Part shown: piece by piece, positions 39,532-50,935 of the stretch
How positions within the stretch are numbered: the first letter of the stretch is position 1
Layout of the letters: each line of letters opens with the position of its first letter
Assembly (NCBI GenBank): GCA_030248195.1
Contig: JASAND010023828.1
Span: 22,925 to 86,924, forward strand
DNA length: 64,000 nt
Reading direction: 5' to 3'
Origin: Trissonchulus latispiculum
Lineage: Eukaryota; Nematoda; Enoplea; Enoplida; Ironidae
Notes under the pieces: model-generated
The model's input: only the letters and a program-made list of their open reading frames with translations
What the model was told of the DNA's origin: nothing
The model's database searches: none
Made by a program: the position numbers and the translations under genes

Positions 39532-41677
39532 TGTCGTGGTGATGTAAAGTATGGTGAAAGTCAATGTCAGTAGGGTTAATAAACCTGCCAAACTTGCAAT
39601 ATATGTCTAAACTTTGCAGCATTCTTGTGCTAGGTTTCATAAAATACCTTGCATACCTCTATCTTGCATACCCTTGTTCATTAATTATTGAGCATATGTT
39701 GTATTGTCCTTTTCTTTTAACCTTTAGCCTATTCCCAATTTTCACGTAATTGTTGTCGTATTCATTACACACAGATTTTTCGAGTCACCTTTAATTATTA
39801 TTAACTAATTAGTTAACCTATAATTATCAACAGGTGACAGAAGTTAGTTCATTATTACTTTATTACACAGGCACCATAATTAACCCAATAGGTGTCAACA
39901 ATCTTACGCAATTAGAGACATAAAATTTTCATTTTCAGCCAATTGTTATAGTTGACTTTAGTAAATTATTACTAACTAATTAGTTAACTACTAAACAAAA
40001 TTAGTTGACCGAAGTTAGTTCAACACATGCTCTTTACGTAGACACAAAGATTAAAGTGATAAGTATTGCCAATATTACGTAATTGGAGACATAAAATTAT
40101 AATCACCCATTTTCAGCCAATTTTCATAGTCAGCTTTAACAAATTATTACTAACTAATTAGTCAACCAATAATTACCACCAGGTGACCGAAGTTGGTTCA
40201 ACACATGCTCTTTAAGCTGACACCAAAATTAGTGTGATAAGTATTGCCAATATTACGTTATCGCTGTCATAAAATTTTCATTTTCAATTCTTGTTTACGT
40301 ATTTAATTTCAATGAGACAGGTGCAATCAAACTAGATAAGGTGAATTGGTAAGCTTTGGGAGACAGGTTAAAGTCCTCAGTATGCTATTCCTATGAGCCT
40401 GCTAGAAGAGAGAAATTTTTGAAGCAAGCAGGCTGCTAGCAGGGAGAAAGACTTTTGACAGCTTTGAGTCCTCAGTATGTTATTCCTATGAGCCTACCAG
40501 AAGGCAGCTAGTAGGGAGAAAGACTTTTGACAGGTTTGAGTCCTCAGTGTGTTGAAGATATGAGCCTGCTAGAAGGCAAGGAAGAGAAAAATTTTTAAAG
40601 CAAGCAGGCTGCTAACAGGGAGAAAGACTTTTGACAGCTTTGAGTCCTCAGTGTGTTATTCATATGAGCCTACTAGAAGGCAAGGAAGAGAAAAAATTTT
40701 AAAGCAAGCAGGCAGCTAATAGGGAGAAAGACTTTTGACAGGTTTGAGTCCTCAGTGTGTTATTCCTATGAGCCTGCAGAAAGGCTGCTAATAGGGAGAG
40801 AAAGACTTTTGACAGGTTTGAGTCCTCAGTATGCTATTCCTATGAGCCCGCTAGTAGGGAGAGAAAAACTTTTAAAGCAAGTAGGCAGCTAATAGGGAGA
40901 AAGACTTTTGACAGCTTTGAGTCCTCAGTGTGTTATTCATATGAGCCTTCGAAAAGGCAAGGAAGAGAAAAATTTTTAAATCAAGCAGGCAGCTAATAGG
41001 GAGAAAGACTTTTGACAGCTTTGAGTCCTCAGTATGCTATTCCTATGAGCCCGCTAGAAGGCTGCTAGTAGGGAGAAAGAATTTTGACAGGTTTGAGTCC
41101 TCAGTATGCTATTCCTATGAGCCTGCTAAAAGGCAGCTAACAGGAGACTCATGTCATCTGAAGTACCTAACTACAAATTTTGGATTCCTTAAGTGTTTAT
41201 TTTCTTCCTTCCATTTCAAGGTTAGTATAAAGGTCCAGATGGCATATAGAAGAATAAAGGCAAGGAAAATTTAGTTATTTAAGGAAAATGGAAAAAATTT
41301 GTAGAAATATAGTTGGCCTTTACAACTCTGAAGCAAATAGGTAGCAGAAGCGTCATTGACAAACAGTCAGGTAAATAAAAGTTTGAAAATGTTACTTAAT
41401 TAAATTTACGTACTTAATTAGACAGTTAATTAACAAACACTACTTAGACAGGTAAACAAACTATAGTCTAGCAAACTTAAAGTTAAATACGTAGGTAAAG
41501 TTATATACAATATAGTCCAATAACACTGTGTTAAAAATTTAGTACAATGTTACAAAGCTAGTCCAAGCTAAAGGCAAAATTGGCCAATAATGACCTTGAG
41601 AACATCTGCCTGCATGATTAATGACCTTACCTGTATGATTAATTAGCTCCCATTTGACTCCAGCACACCTGTACAAA
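39362..41677 (-). repeat. Right terminal inverted repeat of the Polinton-like element
   Basis: Reverse complement of 26,722-28,905, running from the outer TTTGTACAGG through the tandem-repeat block and AT-rich units to the leader, ATGAATTCCG exon and intron. Near-identity in the outer ~2 kb drops in the intron and ends at the exon-2 acceptor. The repeat-unit number differs from the left copy. Confidence 0.92.
40370..41160. repeat. Tandem repeats inside the right TIR
   Basis: Same words as the left TIR block in reverse orientation (GAGAAAGACTTTTGACAG, TTTGAGTCCTCAGT, CTATGAGCCTGC). About 140 bp longer than the left block. Confidence 0.85.
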
Positions 41678-42740
41678 GTGCGGTCATTTGTCCTCTCCTA
41701 TACTACGGACCGCATTTTTCGGTGAAAAGATAAAAAATTTCTGGTTTTTGCCACTATTCTCTTTGTACGTTGTCGATACACCGGATTGGTTGTTATGGCT
41801 GAAAGAGGACACCGAAATGAACATTTTTGTTTTTACAACCTTTGAGCTAACTCCAGTGGTTAAGTCAATTTCAGCAAAAAACTATTTTTAGGTAAAAAAT
41901 GGCCATTTTCGAGGAAATCAGTTTTTCAAAATTACTGCCAAATCTTACGGACAATTTTGATCCATTTATACCCAATCGAAACACACTCGAATTGCACAAT
42001 CTATCAATGCTTATTAGCTGGAGTTCATAGTTTTGAGCAGGAGATTTGGCCGAAAAACCGTATTTACAAAGCCGATTCTACAGTTTTGAGAAAAGTTTTG
42101 CTATTTTTTTGCTAATTCTGGTAGTTTCGTAAACTCATTTGAATTTCCTGATTATAAGCTTTAAAACGATGTATAAAACTTTTTCCAACTCCCAAAATTG
42201 CGAAGTTTAGCGTTTTAAAAAAATCACCATAACGCACTGCACAAAAGGATAGCAGAACTTTAAATTGTAAGGAATCCAAAAATACACTCAAGAGCAAAGT
42301 ATGTCTTGGTGAGAGGATTCGAATGACTGTAAGTTGGCGGGTAGGGTGGCCACAGTGGAAGTTATGGCGGATTTATCCAATTTCTCTAAAACGCAAATGT
42401 TCACGCCGCGACTTTTCTAAAATGTTTTATAGGCTAGACGATGTAACTGTAGCAAATTTGAATAAATTTCAACGACAATTGCGCTTTTAAAGCCAAAAAA
42501 CCCACGAACCCGAACCAGCACCTTATTGTAATTATTATGAAAAAATATGTTCATTATTTCCTTTTCCCAGCAAACATCAAGTACGAAATATAGTATCACA
42601 CCGACGCCTGCAGGGAGCAGGCTATAGTATTAAAGCGATTTTAAAAGAAATGGGGTCAGCAACACAATAAAGTATAACAATGGAAAACTAAAAATAGCCA
42701 ACATAAAAACGATTATATAAAGCTAAGGTTGAATTTTAAC
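41678..42740. other. No gene recognised
   Basis: AT-rich DNA right of the Polinton-like element. Open frames at 41,688-41,891 (+) and 42,112-42,599 (-) lack domains and splice context. Confidence 0.45.
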
Positions 42741-42749
42741 GCTATTTAT

Positions 42750-43040
42750 AAAAAAACGGGTGACGAAAATTTTGTCCACATTTGTCCACGTGGACAAACC
42801 TTCTGTCCATGTCCACTGGACCCGCGGGTACCCGCGTCCACCTTCCAACTCTGTGGTGTAATGTAAAAATTGGTACAAGTTTCCAAATTTTGCCTCATTT
42901 GCCGGATCGGCGATCCGGAAAAATTAAGCCGATCCGATCCGGCCGATCCTATCCGAAAATTTGTCGATCCGATCCGATGCGATCCGACCCCGGATCCGTC
43001 GATCCGGTCCGATCCGTCGATCCGATCCACATCACTACTT
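42750..43040. repeat. Two hAT-like end fragments with palindromic words
   Basis: GGACCCGCGGGTACCCGCGTCC followed by CCAACTCTG (to ~42,854) matches the right end type of the 11,101-13,958 element. A second segment (42,900-43,037) is made of GGATCC/CGATCCG words and ends CCACATCACTA. No matching partner ends or duplications were found, so these look truncated. Confidence 0.5.
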
Positions 43041-45748
43041 TTGATCATGTTAAGAAACAGACTATCTAAAAACAACTACACCAGTATATATCCTAGCTCT
43101 AAGTTTAAAGATAAAGACCAGCCGAGTTTATTACTATAAACAGAACAACGCAACAGTATAGGACGATTATAACTTCACAAAAACACACGCACATCACTAA
43201 AGACCAATTATAATGGATAACCTGCTCGCAGAAACACACGCACAAGTATGACATCAAATAAAACACCGACTTCCATTATACATACACAATAGCGGCCAAA
43301 TAGTGTCAGAAGACAAAATGTAGCAATCAAATTAAGGAGAACTGCCAAAATTGCATCAAAATGCAAGTGTTAAGTCAAAAAATAATTTGGATAAAAGATA
43401 CTAATTCTAAATTTCTGTAACAAACACCAATTAAAATTTTTAACTTGGATCAAAAGGCGACCGCAATCATTTGAAGTATCGAATTCCGGAACTATTTTCA
43501 AATTTCTGACTTCACCCACAACTAACTAATGCTCCTACCACCCCCCCCTAGTCATCTTCTCAAAAATATCGAAACCGTCAAACTTTCCTGAGTCTTGACA
43601 GAACCAAGATCACTTGACCTAGTCAGGGCAAATCTTGTTCATTTTCGATAAATTCTGATCGGATAAGCATAAAAGCCGGCACAGTTGATGACAAAAACAA
43701 CAATAGCAAGATGTAACAAAATTAACAGAATAAATAAAAAAGCCCCAAATGCCTGCGGCACATAACGAAAAGTCTGCCCCAAAACACCACATCCTGTATA
43801 AAGCAAAGCACTAAGGTAGCAAGTCCAAGCCAACGCACGCAAATACTACGAAATGCGAAAAGCAACATCTAAACACATTCATTAACATTATTGGATAACA
43901 TATCCCAAAGGACGCTAAATTCTCTCTCTCTCTCGAATCTTCAATCTCTAAAATACAAGCGTAGCAGATTTCAAGTAAATACTAAGCAATCTTATCTTAC
44001 ACTGATTTAGTCTAGCTTTTCTGTTTAACATCTAAACATAGCGAAAATACAGTTGTGTACCGACATTATTCCAAACTTACTAATTTTTACACCGAAAATC
44101 GAGAACTACCAATTTACCCTTCCATAAACCCAAAAAGCCAAATAGGACTGACATAAACGACCAGTTAAATAAACATTAATAAAAGCATTGGTACAGAAAA
44201 ATACTATATAAATGTATATAGTTTAATAAGCTTAAAAAAGCTATGTATAGTACAATGCACATTGCTGGTGGCTGACACGAGAATACAACACGGAAATACA
44301 ATATACTAGTAGAACGTATAGGTACTCATGTAACGCAATAACGTAAACTACAACCGACACACTTTACATCATATCTTGGCCAGAAGCATCCATATAGTTC
44401 ATAATACTTTTGCAGTCAGGAGTTTTGACTGAACTAGAAACTTTGTAGGCATAAGAGCACCTCATCCCTTGAAAAACCATTTGAAACAGCGAGCGTATGT
44501 AGACTAAACATTCCCGTAAAAGTGTGAAAGGTTGAAATCAGGATCTGAAAGATGTGAAGAAAAGTGTCTAGGGCGGGGATCGAACCACCGAGCTTTGGTT
44601 TAGAAGTAGAACGGACAAGATGTCACACCAAACATCCCTCCAAATTAAACTAATAAGAAGTAAGATTCACACAAGTCCTAAAAAACATAGCAGGCAGGCA
44701 AAACCATACTGCAAACTAGCAATTATAAATATACTACAAATTACACAACTACGTACTAAATATATATACGCAATAATGACTTACGTACGTAACATAACGA
44801 AGACCTGAGACTTGAAACATGTTTGTACACCACAATAAACGACTTGTAACTTGCAGACAAGACAATAGCAAATAATAAAAATTATAATCTTACATCAAAT
44901 CATGTATGCAGCCCCACTTTTCAAGCTTTTGAAATATTTGAAAGCAAACTTTTGGGACCGAAAAGTTGCCAATAGAATGTTATAAGCTACCACTTCACAA
45001 AAAGGTAATTTTTCACAAACGTTAAAAAACTGATTTAAAACCAACATGGTACAAACCTTCTTCCAACAAAATAAACTTATTTACAACGTTGAACGGTACA
45101 CAGACAGACTATACGTATTTACAGTAAAGCAGTTTTAAGTATAAACGCTACACAGCAAGCCAGCGAAAAAGGTACACAAGTGTACAAGTGTATAATACAA
45201 GTTAGTTACATAGCTCAGTTTGCAGACACCACATCGACATAATTGACTCAGCAAATTTAAGCTAAACAATGCATAGCTAAATAAATTTTGGATTCAAACA
45301 AAAGAAGAAAATATTCAGATCTGAGACCTTAAAAAATTCCGACCTAGGCCCCTTCTTAATAGTAGATTAAAAAAACTAGAAAAAACTTACAAACCAAGAA
45401 ACTTCAGAACGGTATAAGAATCGCCCAAGTATGCATGTCGGTAAGAATAAGCAGGATGCATAAACAAGAACAACAACAACAACAAAACCCAACGGACAAC
45501 GAATAGAAATAACAATGACAATAATTAAAATGGAGACCGGGGGATAAGGTGTGGGGGAGTTTAAAGTTAAATAGATCGGCCCAAAAAAGTCTAAATTCTT
45601 AAATCAACAATCCAACATCCGCAGCAAGAACCAAAATGCCACAAAATGACTAAACCACTGACTCAGTGAGAGAGGCACTGAGAGAACCCAAAACCAAGGT
45701 TTAAACGTCAAATGGGGATGTGATAGTAGTAAATAAATAGCAGTCCAA
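43041..45748. other. AT-rich DNA, partly 3' untranslated region of the KMT2E/SETD5-like gene; tRNA-like remnant at 44,568-44,640
   Basis: No coding frame was recognised. On the minus strand, 44,640-44,568 contains a perfect B box (GGTTCGATCCC) and a weak cloverleaf, probably a tRNA-derived repeat remnant. DNA just below 45,749 should be the 3' untranslated region of the gene to the right; I could not place a polyadenylation signal. Confidence 0.4.
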
Positions 45749-46117
45749 CTACCGACGACCAAACCGCCACTTTCCGCCAGGGGGTGCCGAGGGTGGAGTA
45801 TCACGGGGCGAGGGCTGGGTGGGGGTAGCCGTCCCGGAGCCAGGGCCGGGTCCTGGGGGTGGGGGTCCGGTGGGTGCTTGGGGGTGGGGCCCTCCATAGG
45901 CCATCATCATTCGAACATAGTCCGGACCATCTCGTCCGCTTCCCCCCACCGACGAGGAGCTCGGAGGACAGGGATCTGTGGGGTCAGAGCTGCCGGAAGG
46001 TGCCTGGACCGATAGGAGCGGGGTACCTGAGGGTGAGGTGCCAGCCCCAGCGCTGGGGCCTTGGTGACGGCTCGCTTCCACCATACGACCCATAAACTGT
46101 CCCATCATTTGCAGCAT
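45749..46117 (-). CDS. KMT2E/SETD5-like: KMT2E/SETD5-like terminal exon with stop codon
   Basis: Acceptor TTGCTTCAG|ATGCTG, phase 0. Begins MLQMMGQFMGRMVEASRH, then a Pro/Gly/Ser tail ending GGKWRFGRR and stop. The very proline-rich C-terminus parallels the proline-rich tail of KMT2E. Confidence 0.88.
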   Translation of the reverse strand: MLQMMGQFMGRMVEASRHQGPSAGAGTSPSGTPLLSVQAPSGSSDPTDPCPPSSSSVGGSGRDGPDYVRMMMAYGGPHPQAPTGPPPPGPGPGSGTATPTQPSPRDTPPSAPPGGKWRFGRR

Positions 46118-46149
46118 CTGAAGCAAACAATTCATACAACAGTTATGCT

Positions 46150-46440
46150 GGAATTTTTATTTTTTAATAATATGCTTTATTTTAACTTATTTTTTACTAT
46201 TCATTTATTATTTATTTCCCCCACTCACCCTAAAGGTGCACAGAAAATGCAAATTTTTAGGATTTTGGGTCAAAATTTTCAAAATTTAGCCTTTTTTGGT
46301 ACTGAAACTTCTGTTTTGAGCACTTTTAAGCTTAGTTATAGCAGTATATAAGGAAAACAGTCTAATTATCCTGTATTTTCAACATTTTAGCCCATTTTAT
46401 TCTCCCCCCCCCCGCCCACTAGTGGGGATGGGGCGCCCCC
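46150..46440. repeat. Intronic repeat family with C/G homopolymer end, copy 1
   Basis: Contains CCCCCACTCACCCTAAAGGTGC, TTTGGGTCAAAATTTTCAAAA words and a CCCCCCCCCGCCCAC end. Related copies lie at 47,580-48,350, 56,740-57,130, 57,600-58,015 and 59,160-59,420 and share GCGAAGCCGGAAAATTTTG. Confidence 0.6.
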
Positions 46441-46767
46441 TAAAGATTCAGAAAAACACTGGAAAAGAAAAAATAAAAGAAAAGAAAAAATTGCCAGTTC
46501 CCTCAAACTCAAAGCATAATTTGTGCACATTCTAATTTATGATAAAAGGGGAAATGAGCACCGGAAACAAGGGTTTTTCCACAGCCTACCGGAAAAACTC
46601 TCGAGTTTTTCCTGATAAGAGCTGAAAAATATGGTGAAAAAAATTAGCAGCGGTAAAATTGGAAAATTTTCGGAAATTTTTGAACAATATATATATATAT
46701 ATAATTAGCAAAAAATTAGGAAAATTCAATTAACCACCATGCTACACCAGTTCTGTATCTGACCCAC

Positions 46768-47042
46768 CTGACCCATTTGCTGCTGGAGATGTGCCGCATT
46801 CATGACCATCGATCTATCCCCACCACCTTCGTCCCCCGCAGCAGTAGAGGGTTCCTCGGTCACAGCTGCCCCCCGCTGAGTAACAGGGGGCAGACGTGGG
46901 GTGCCCCCGGACCCGGAAGACACCTTCCCGGCCAAGGGGACAGGAACTCCACCCGATATGGTGACAGGAATAGGAGCCAGGTAGCTGGAGGGACTTGCCC
47001 GCTCACCCCCAACACCAAGACCTGCATTGTTAGGCATAGTTC
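46768..47042 (-). CDS. KMT2E/SETD5-like: KMT2E/SETD5-like exon
   Basis: Acceptor GCTTCTAG|GAACTA; donor GGTCAG|GTGGGT. Gly/Pro/Val-rich, ending in a NAAHLQQQMGQ helix that continues as MLQMMGQ in the last exon. Confidence 0.85.
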
Positions 47043-47346
47043 CTAGAAGCAAAAAAGTGACAGTCTACATACACCGCGCAAGCAACACTTCTTAATATAG
47101 ATATATACCGGGTATTATCTGGTTAGAATGGTTTCGTTGCAGTGAATTAACTCACTAACCTTTACACCACAGCGTTGACACAGAAACAATGAGGTCTTAA
47201 CTACTGACTGCAACTAAAGATTGTGATAGTACAACAGCCCATATTATTTTACAACATAATCTACAACAATGTTGCTTGATATCCCTTACCAAACTCCAAA
47301 AACAAACGAATTCGGAAATAAGCAAATCCGGAAATCCGGAAATTAC

Positions 47347-47496
47347 CATAACTGTTTGCGGAACTAGTGGCAGTAGAGGCACCGATAGCTGAGGAAACGG
47401 AGGGAGGGGGAGGAAGCAAGCAAGAGGAAGTCGGACCCAGAGGACCACCCCTATCCAAATCCAAACTATGCAGAAAACTTGGAGGCGGTAACATCC
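47347..47496 (-). CDS. KMT2E/SETD5-like: KMT2E/SETD5-like exon
   Basis: Acceptor TATTCTAG|GGATGT; donor TTATG|GTAATT. Encodes MLPPPSFLHSLDLDRGGP and a Ser/Ala/Thr stretch; enters and leaves in phase 1, consistent with its neighbours. Confidence 0.82.
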
Positions 47497-47579
47497 CTAG
47501 AATAACCACCAAAAATAATAATACAGGGCCTACACGTATAGGCATCAAAAATGTAAAAAATGTACATGTGTACCTGAGT

Positions 47580-48350
47580 AAGGTACTGGGCTTTTTCTCG
47601 GCGAAAAAAGTGGGGATGTGGAAGCAGGGTATTTTTTAGGGATTTTTTTTCGGGGGGGGGGGGCTTACCGGGGGGGGTCCCCCCCCCCGGCCCGGGGGGG
47701 GGGAAGAAATTTTCGGGGGGGGGGGGAAGATTTTTTTGCAAAAATGAGCCAAAAAATGGTATTTTTTGGCGTATTTCGCATGGTGAAACGCAAAAAGTTC
47801 TCAAAAATGCCAGGATTTAAGCTAAAAATAGCTATTTTTACGAAAAAATCTCCGGCGAAGCCGGAAAATTTTTGAAAATTGGCCTATTTTTGGCAAAAAT
47901 TTGGGCCTCCAAAAAATCCCGGGGGGGGAAGCAAAAATCCCGGGCGGGGGCGATTTCGGGGGGGGGAAGGGGGGGGGGGGGGGGGGGGGAGGTCAATTTC
48001 GGGGGCCCCCCCCCCCCCCCCCCGGAAAAAATACCCTGGGAAGTGGGGGAGGGGAACCCAAAAGTGGGGGGGGGATCCAGAGTGGTCTAAAATTGGCAAA
48101 AATGCAGTAAAATAGCCTGTTTTCTGCTTATACTGCTATAACAATGCTTAAAAGTGCTCAAAAATCCAGTTTGAGTACCAAAGTAGATGATTTTTGACCA
48201 AAAAATTCCTGCGAAGCCGGAATAGTTTTGTAAATTTTGACCAAAAATCCTAAAAATTTGCCAGGGGCCGAGTGGGGGGGGGGAAGGGGTCGAGTGGGGG
48301 GAAAGTGGGGGACGCCCGCCCGCCACCCCCCCCCCCACTAAAAAAGCCCA
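47580..48350. repeat. Intronic repeat family, copies 2 and 3, with G/C homopolymer runs
   Basis: Two back-to-back copies around long G and C runs (47,650-47,730 and 47,930-48,030). GCGAAGCCGGAAAATTTTTG occurs near 47,855 and a variant near 48,210. Frames made of glycine and proline runs here are not genes. Confidence 0.65.
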
Positions 48351-48588
48351 GAGGTATGTAGTATAAAGATTGCATCCAGAATGTATACAGATTTATCAGT
48401 TTAGTAGCAGAATATTAGAGCAAGGAACTGAAATGAAAAACATTTCGAGATCAAATCAAAATCACAGTCCAAAAACTGAGAAATTGAAACAACAACGTAT
48501 CTAAATAAGTGTCAAAATTCCTAAACCTCCCAGCATAATATTCACATCTTAGGAAAAAGCTATACCAAATTTTGCTGCACGTCCATAC

Positions 48589-48697
48589 CTGAGGGCATAG
48601 CAACGGCGGCAGCAGCGGCGGCATTTAGATCATCCGAAGTGTCCACTCCAAACTCCATTCGAAGTCGATCCGCCAAGGGAATACGTTCGTCTTCCTC
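48589..48697 (-). CDS. KMT2E/SETD5-like: KMT2E/SETD5-like exon
   Basis: Acceptor TTTTGCAG|GAGGAA; donor CCTCAG|GTATGG. 36 codons plus one base: EEDERIPLADRLRMEFGV followed by an alanine run. Confidence 0.85.
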
Positions 48698-48828
48698 CTG
48701 CAAAAAACAAGACAAAATAGAAACACAAAAAGAGTAGATAAAAATCCAAAGCTAAAAATAGAACAACACAAAGAAGAATTGAAAAGCTCAGCTCAACAGT
48801 AGTTGGTCTTAGGACAAAAACTGCCGAA

Positions 48829-48963
48829 AGTGGAGTAGCGCATCTTATTATATAACGAACAACTACAAAATCAAAAAACAACTGCCAGAAGCAGCAGCAA
48901 CCGACAGTTGTTTTTTTGATTTTTTTAGTTGTTCGTTATATATAAGATGCGCTACTCCACGTT
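48829..48963. repeat. Hairpin MITE in an intron
   Basis: GTGGAGTAGCGCATCTTA..AACGAACAACTA and its reverse complement form a ~58-bp stem with a ~20-bp loop. It lies between two host-gene exons and is spliced out with the intron. Confidence 0.75.
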
Positions 48964-49029
48964 TGGTAGTTGACGGAAAAATTGCAAATCGCCACTGCCA
49001 AAACTAAATCCAACCCCATGGCGTCATAC

Positions 49030-49325
49030 CTCCGTTGAAATATCCTGAGCAGAGGCAGAAAGGTGTGGACCACCGGTAAAAGCGGGCGAAGTCTCATCCA
49101 TTTCAGCATCCGCAGTCGTGGGTCCTCCCTCACCCGCCAGCCTAGTGAAAGATTTGGTATAGATTCGTCCCTTCAGATCATCAAGACTGCTCCCGGCAAT
49201 GGTCCCGGCGGATCCAGACCGCCCGGTCGGCCCCGGCCCCAGCCCAGAGCGAACCCCGGCGCCGGAGCCCAGATCTGGGATAGGCGGTAGGCTGGGCAGG
49301 CGGGCTCGGGAGCTGCCCAGAGACA
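49030..49325 (-). CDS. KMT2E/SETD5-like: KMT2E/SETD5-like exon
   Basis: Acceptor GTTTTCAG|TGTCTC; donor ACGGAG|GTATGA. 296 nt; the split Val codon keeps phase. Contains GSSRARLPSLPPIPDLG and LDDLKGRIYTKSFTRLAGEG. Confidence 0.85.
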
Positions 49326-49789
49326 CTGAAAACAATAAATAAAGTACGTACAGACAAACAAATTTAAAAAAGTTTCAAATGTCTTTTTAAATTAATAACA
49401 AAAAATTAGAAAACAGGAAATAGAAAACTATGAAACACTTTGGCTTTCGTGCTTGTCATGATTTGGAAAAACAATTTGGAAATTGAGTGCAACAATAGAG
49501 GACAGTATTAGATGTTGATGAACCAACCCAGTTTTACGAACAAATATATAGTCACTCTTTTCATGATCCTATTCCTTCATGAGGCAGGTGACAATAATCC
49601 CAAACAACGAAACATAAAATCTGAATCAATTTTTGGTTAGGAACAACTTCTACTTTTCTTGCAACTCCCAGAATTTCCAAGTCTGAAAATATCCTATCCA
49701 GCCGTGTCTTGTCTATCTCGAGCATTGGCCCATAACCTAGCCTCACATCACATAGGTACTTAAAGTACATATATCATAAAATAGCCTAC

Positions 49790-50069
49790 CGCCTTGCTTC
49801 ACATCCGGTATAAAGGAAGCCGGTATACCCGATAGGGTGTTGGCCGTCGGCGCGGGGGCAGGGGGCAGTTTAGTAGCAGAGGAGGTCGTCTGAGAGGACC
49901 CAGATTGGGGGGCGGTTGAGGCGGGGGGCAAGGGCTGGGGCATGGAATTAAGCACATCCTCCAGTAAAGAGGCAGCACTGACTTCTCCAACAGCAGCAGC
50001 AGCACTACCGGTGCGAGTATCAACGTCGAGATCAGAGCGCTTACGCAGACGATATTCGCTGAGTGAAAC
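49790..50069 (-). CDS. KMT2E/SETD5-like: KMT2E/SETD5-like exon: VSLSEYRLRKR motif
   Basis: Acceptor TTTTCTAG|GTTTCA; donor GGCG|GTAGGC. Starts VSLSEYRLRKRS, which joins the preceding KKK to rebuild the family's KKKVSLLEYR-type motif. It then turns Pro/Ser/Thr-rich. Confidence 0.93.
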
Positions 50070-50397
50070 CTAGAAAACAGAGGAGAGGAAAAGAAATTGG
50101 AAAATTGAAAAATTAAGGAACCCAAGGGGGGCAGTTTCTATAAAGATAAGTGAAAGAAACCCCCCCCCCTTTGGGAACGTCTAAAAACATAGCAAAACCG
50201 TTAAACTGTACGCTATGAATTCCAGTTGCAATAATTCACAAGCATGGTGTTCTGCTTTGTCGCAAGACAATTTTGAGTTAAAATTTTTTGACCCTGCCTT
50301 TTGCAGTGTAGACTTCTGCATTACTACAATAAAGGTTAGACGAGGATATCAACTAAAAAACTAGCACACAGTAGTTGACCTGTGGTGGTACACAAAC

Positions 50398-50691
50398 CTT
50401 CTTCTTTGATATCGGCTCAGTTAGACTGATCATGCCTCCGGCAGCCGCCAGGGTAGCCAGGGGCGAAGCCCCGTCCCCGAGCCCCTGACCTCCCAGCATC
50501 GACGTGGGGGGTCCCACCCCCACCCCCAGGCCCGAATCTAGGTCCTCCATATCCATTTCCTCCGACCGGTCTCGGGCCACCATATAGAGAGCTTCCAGGG
50601 CAGAGCCAAACAGAGAGGGTCGGGGCACCCCCGGGTAGGAGCCCCCTGGGGGCAGGGCTGGGGGTAGGGCAGAGTCACCAGAAACGGCCGG
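50398..50691 (-). CDS. KMT2E/SETD5-like: KMT2E/SETD5-like exon: ends in KKK before VSLSEYR
   Basis: Acceptor CTAATTCAG|CCGGCC; donor AAGAAG|GTTTGT; 98 codons, phase 0. Contains SALEALYMVARDRSEEMDMEDLD and ends TEPISKKK. The acceptor lies next to a >200-base homopolymer-rich G tract (50,705-50,918). Confidence 0.9.
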
Positions 50692-50704
50692 CTGAATTAG
50701 ACCG

Positions 50705-50918
50705 AGGGGGGGGGGGGGGGTTGGGGGGGGGGGGGGGGGGGGGGGAAAAAAAAAATGGGAAGGTTTGTGGGGGGGGGGGTGGGAAAAAAAAGGGGGGGGA
50801 AAGAGTGGGGGGGGGGGGGGGGGGGGGGAAAAAGAAAAAAAAAAGAAGAAAATTTTTATTAAATAAGAAGGGGGGGAGGGGGGGGGGGGGGGGGGGGGGG
50901 GAGGGGGGGAAAAAAAAA
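50705..50918. repeat. Homopolymer-rich G/A tract directly upstream of an exon acceptor
   Basis: Runs of up to ~20 G, interrupted by A blocks. On the transcribed strand this is a pyrimidine tract ending ~13 bases before the acceptor at 50,691. Read-length artefacts in run lengths are likely. Confidence 0.8.
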
Positions 50919-50935
50919 AACAAACAAACAATATA

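Larger units (their letters stand above)
26729..41670. mobile_element. Polinton/Maverick-type (adintovirus-like) integrated element, 14.9 kb, no DNA polymerase gene
   Basis: Bounded by ~2.2-kb terminal inverted repeats with ends AGGTGTGCTGG and CCAGCACACCT, matching the AG...CT ends usual for Polintons. It encodes an adenain-like protease, hexon-like capsid protein, two penton-like proteins, pVI/pX-like protein, packaging ATPase and retroviral-type integrase with chromodomain, all uninterrupted. Canonical Polintons also carry a ~1000+ residue protein-primed DNA polymerase B; no frame or gap here could hold one. Accessory genes are zinc-finger, TBP-like and CARD proteins. GTAC (palindromic) sits on both sides, but no convincing 6-bp duplication is seen. 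Confidence 0.93.

Noticed and set aside
26729..41670. Hidden DNA polymerase B split by introns
   Set aside because: Every interval over ~150 bases between genes was considered; the longest non-coding gaps inside the TIRs are ~200-280 bases and show no polymerase motifs.
47466..48338. Gly- and Pro-rich frames
   Set aside because: They translate G/C homopolymer runs in an intronic repeat.
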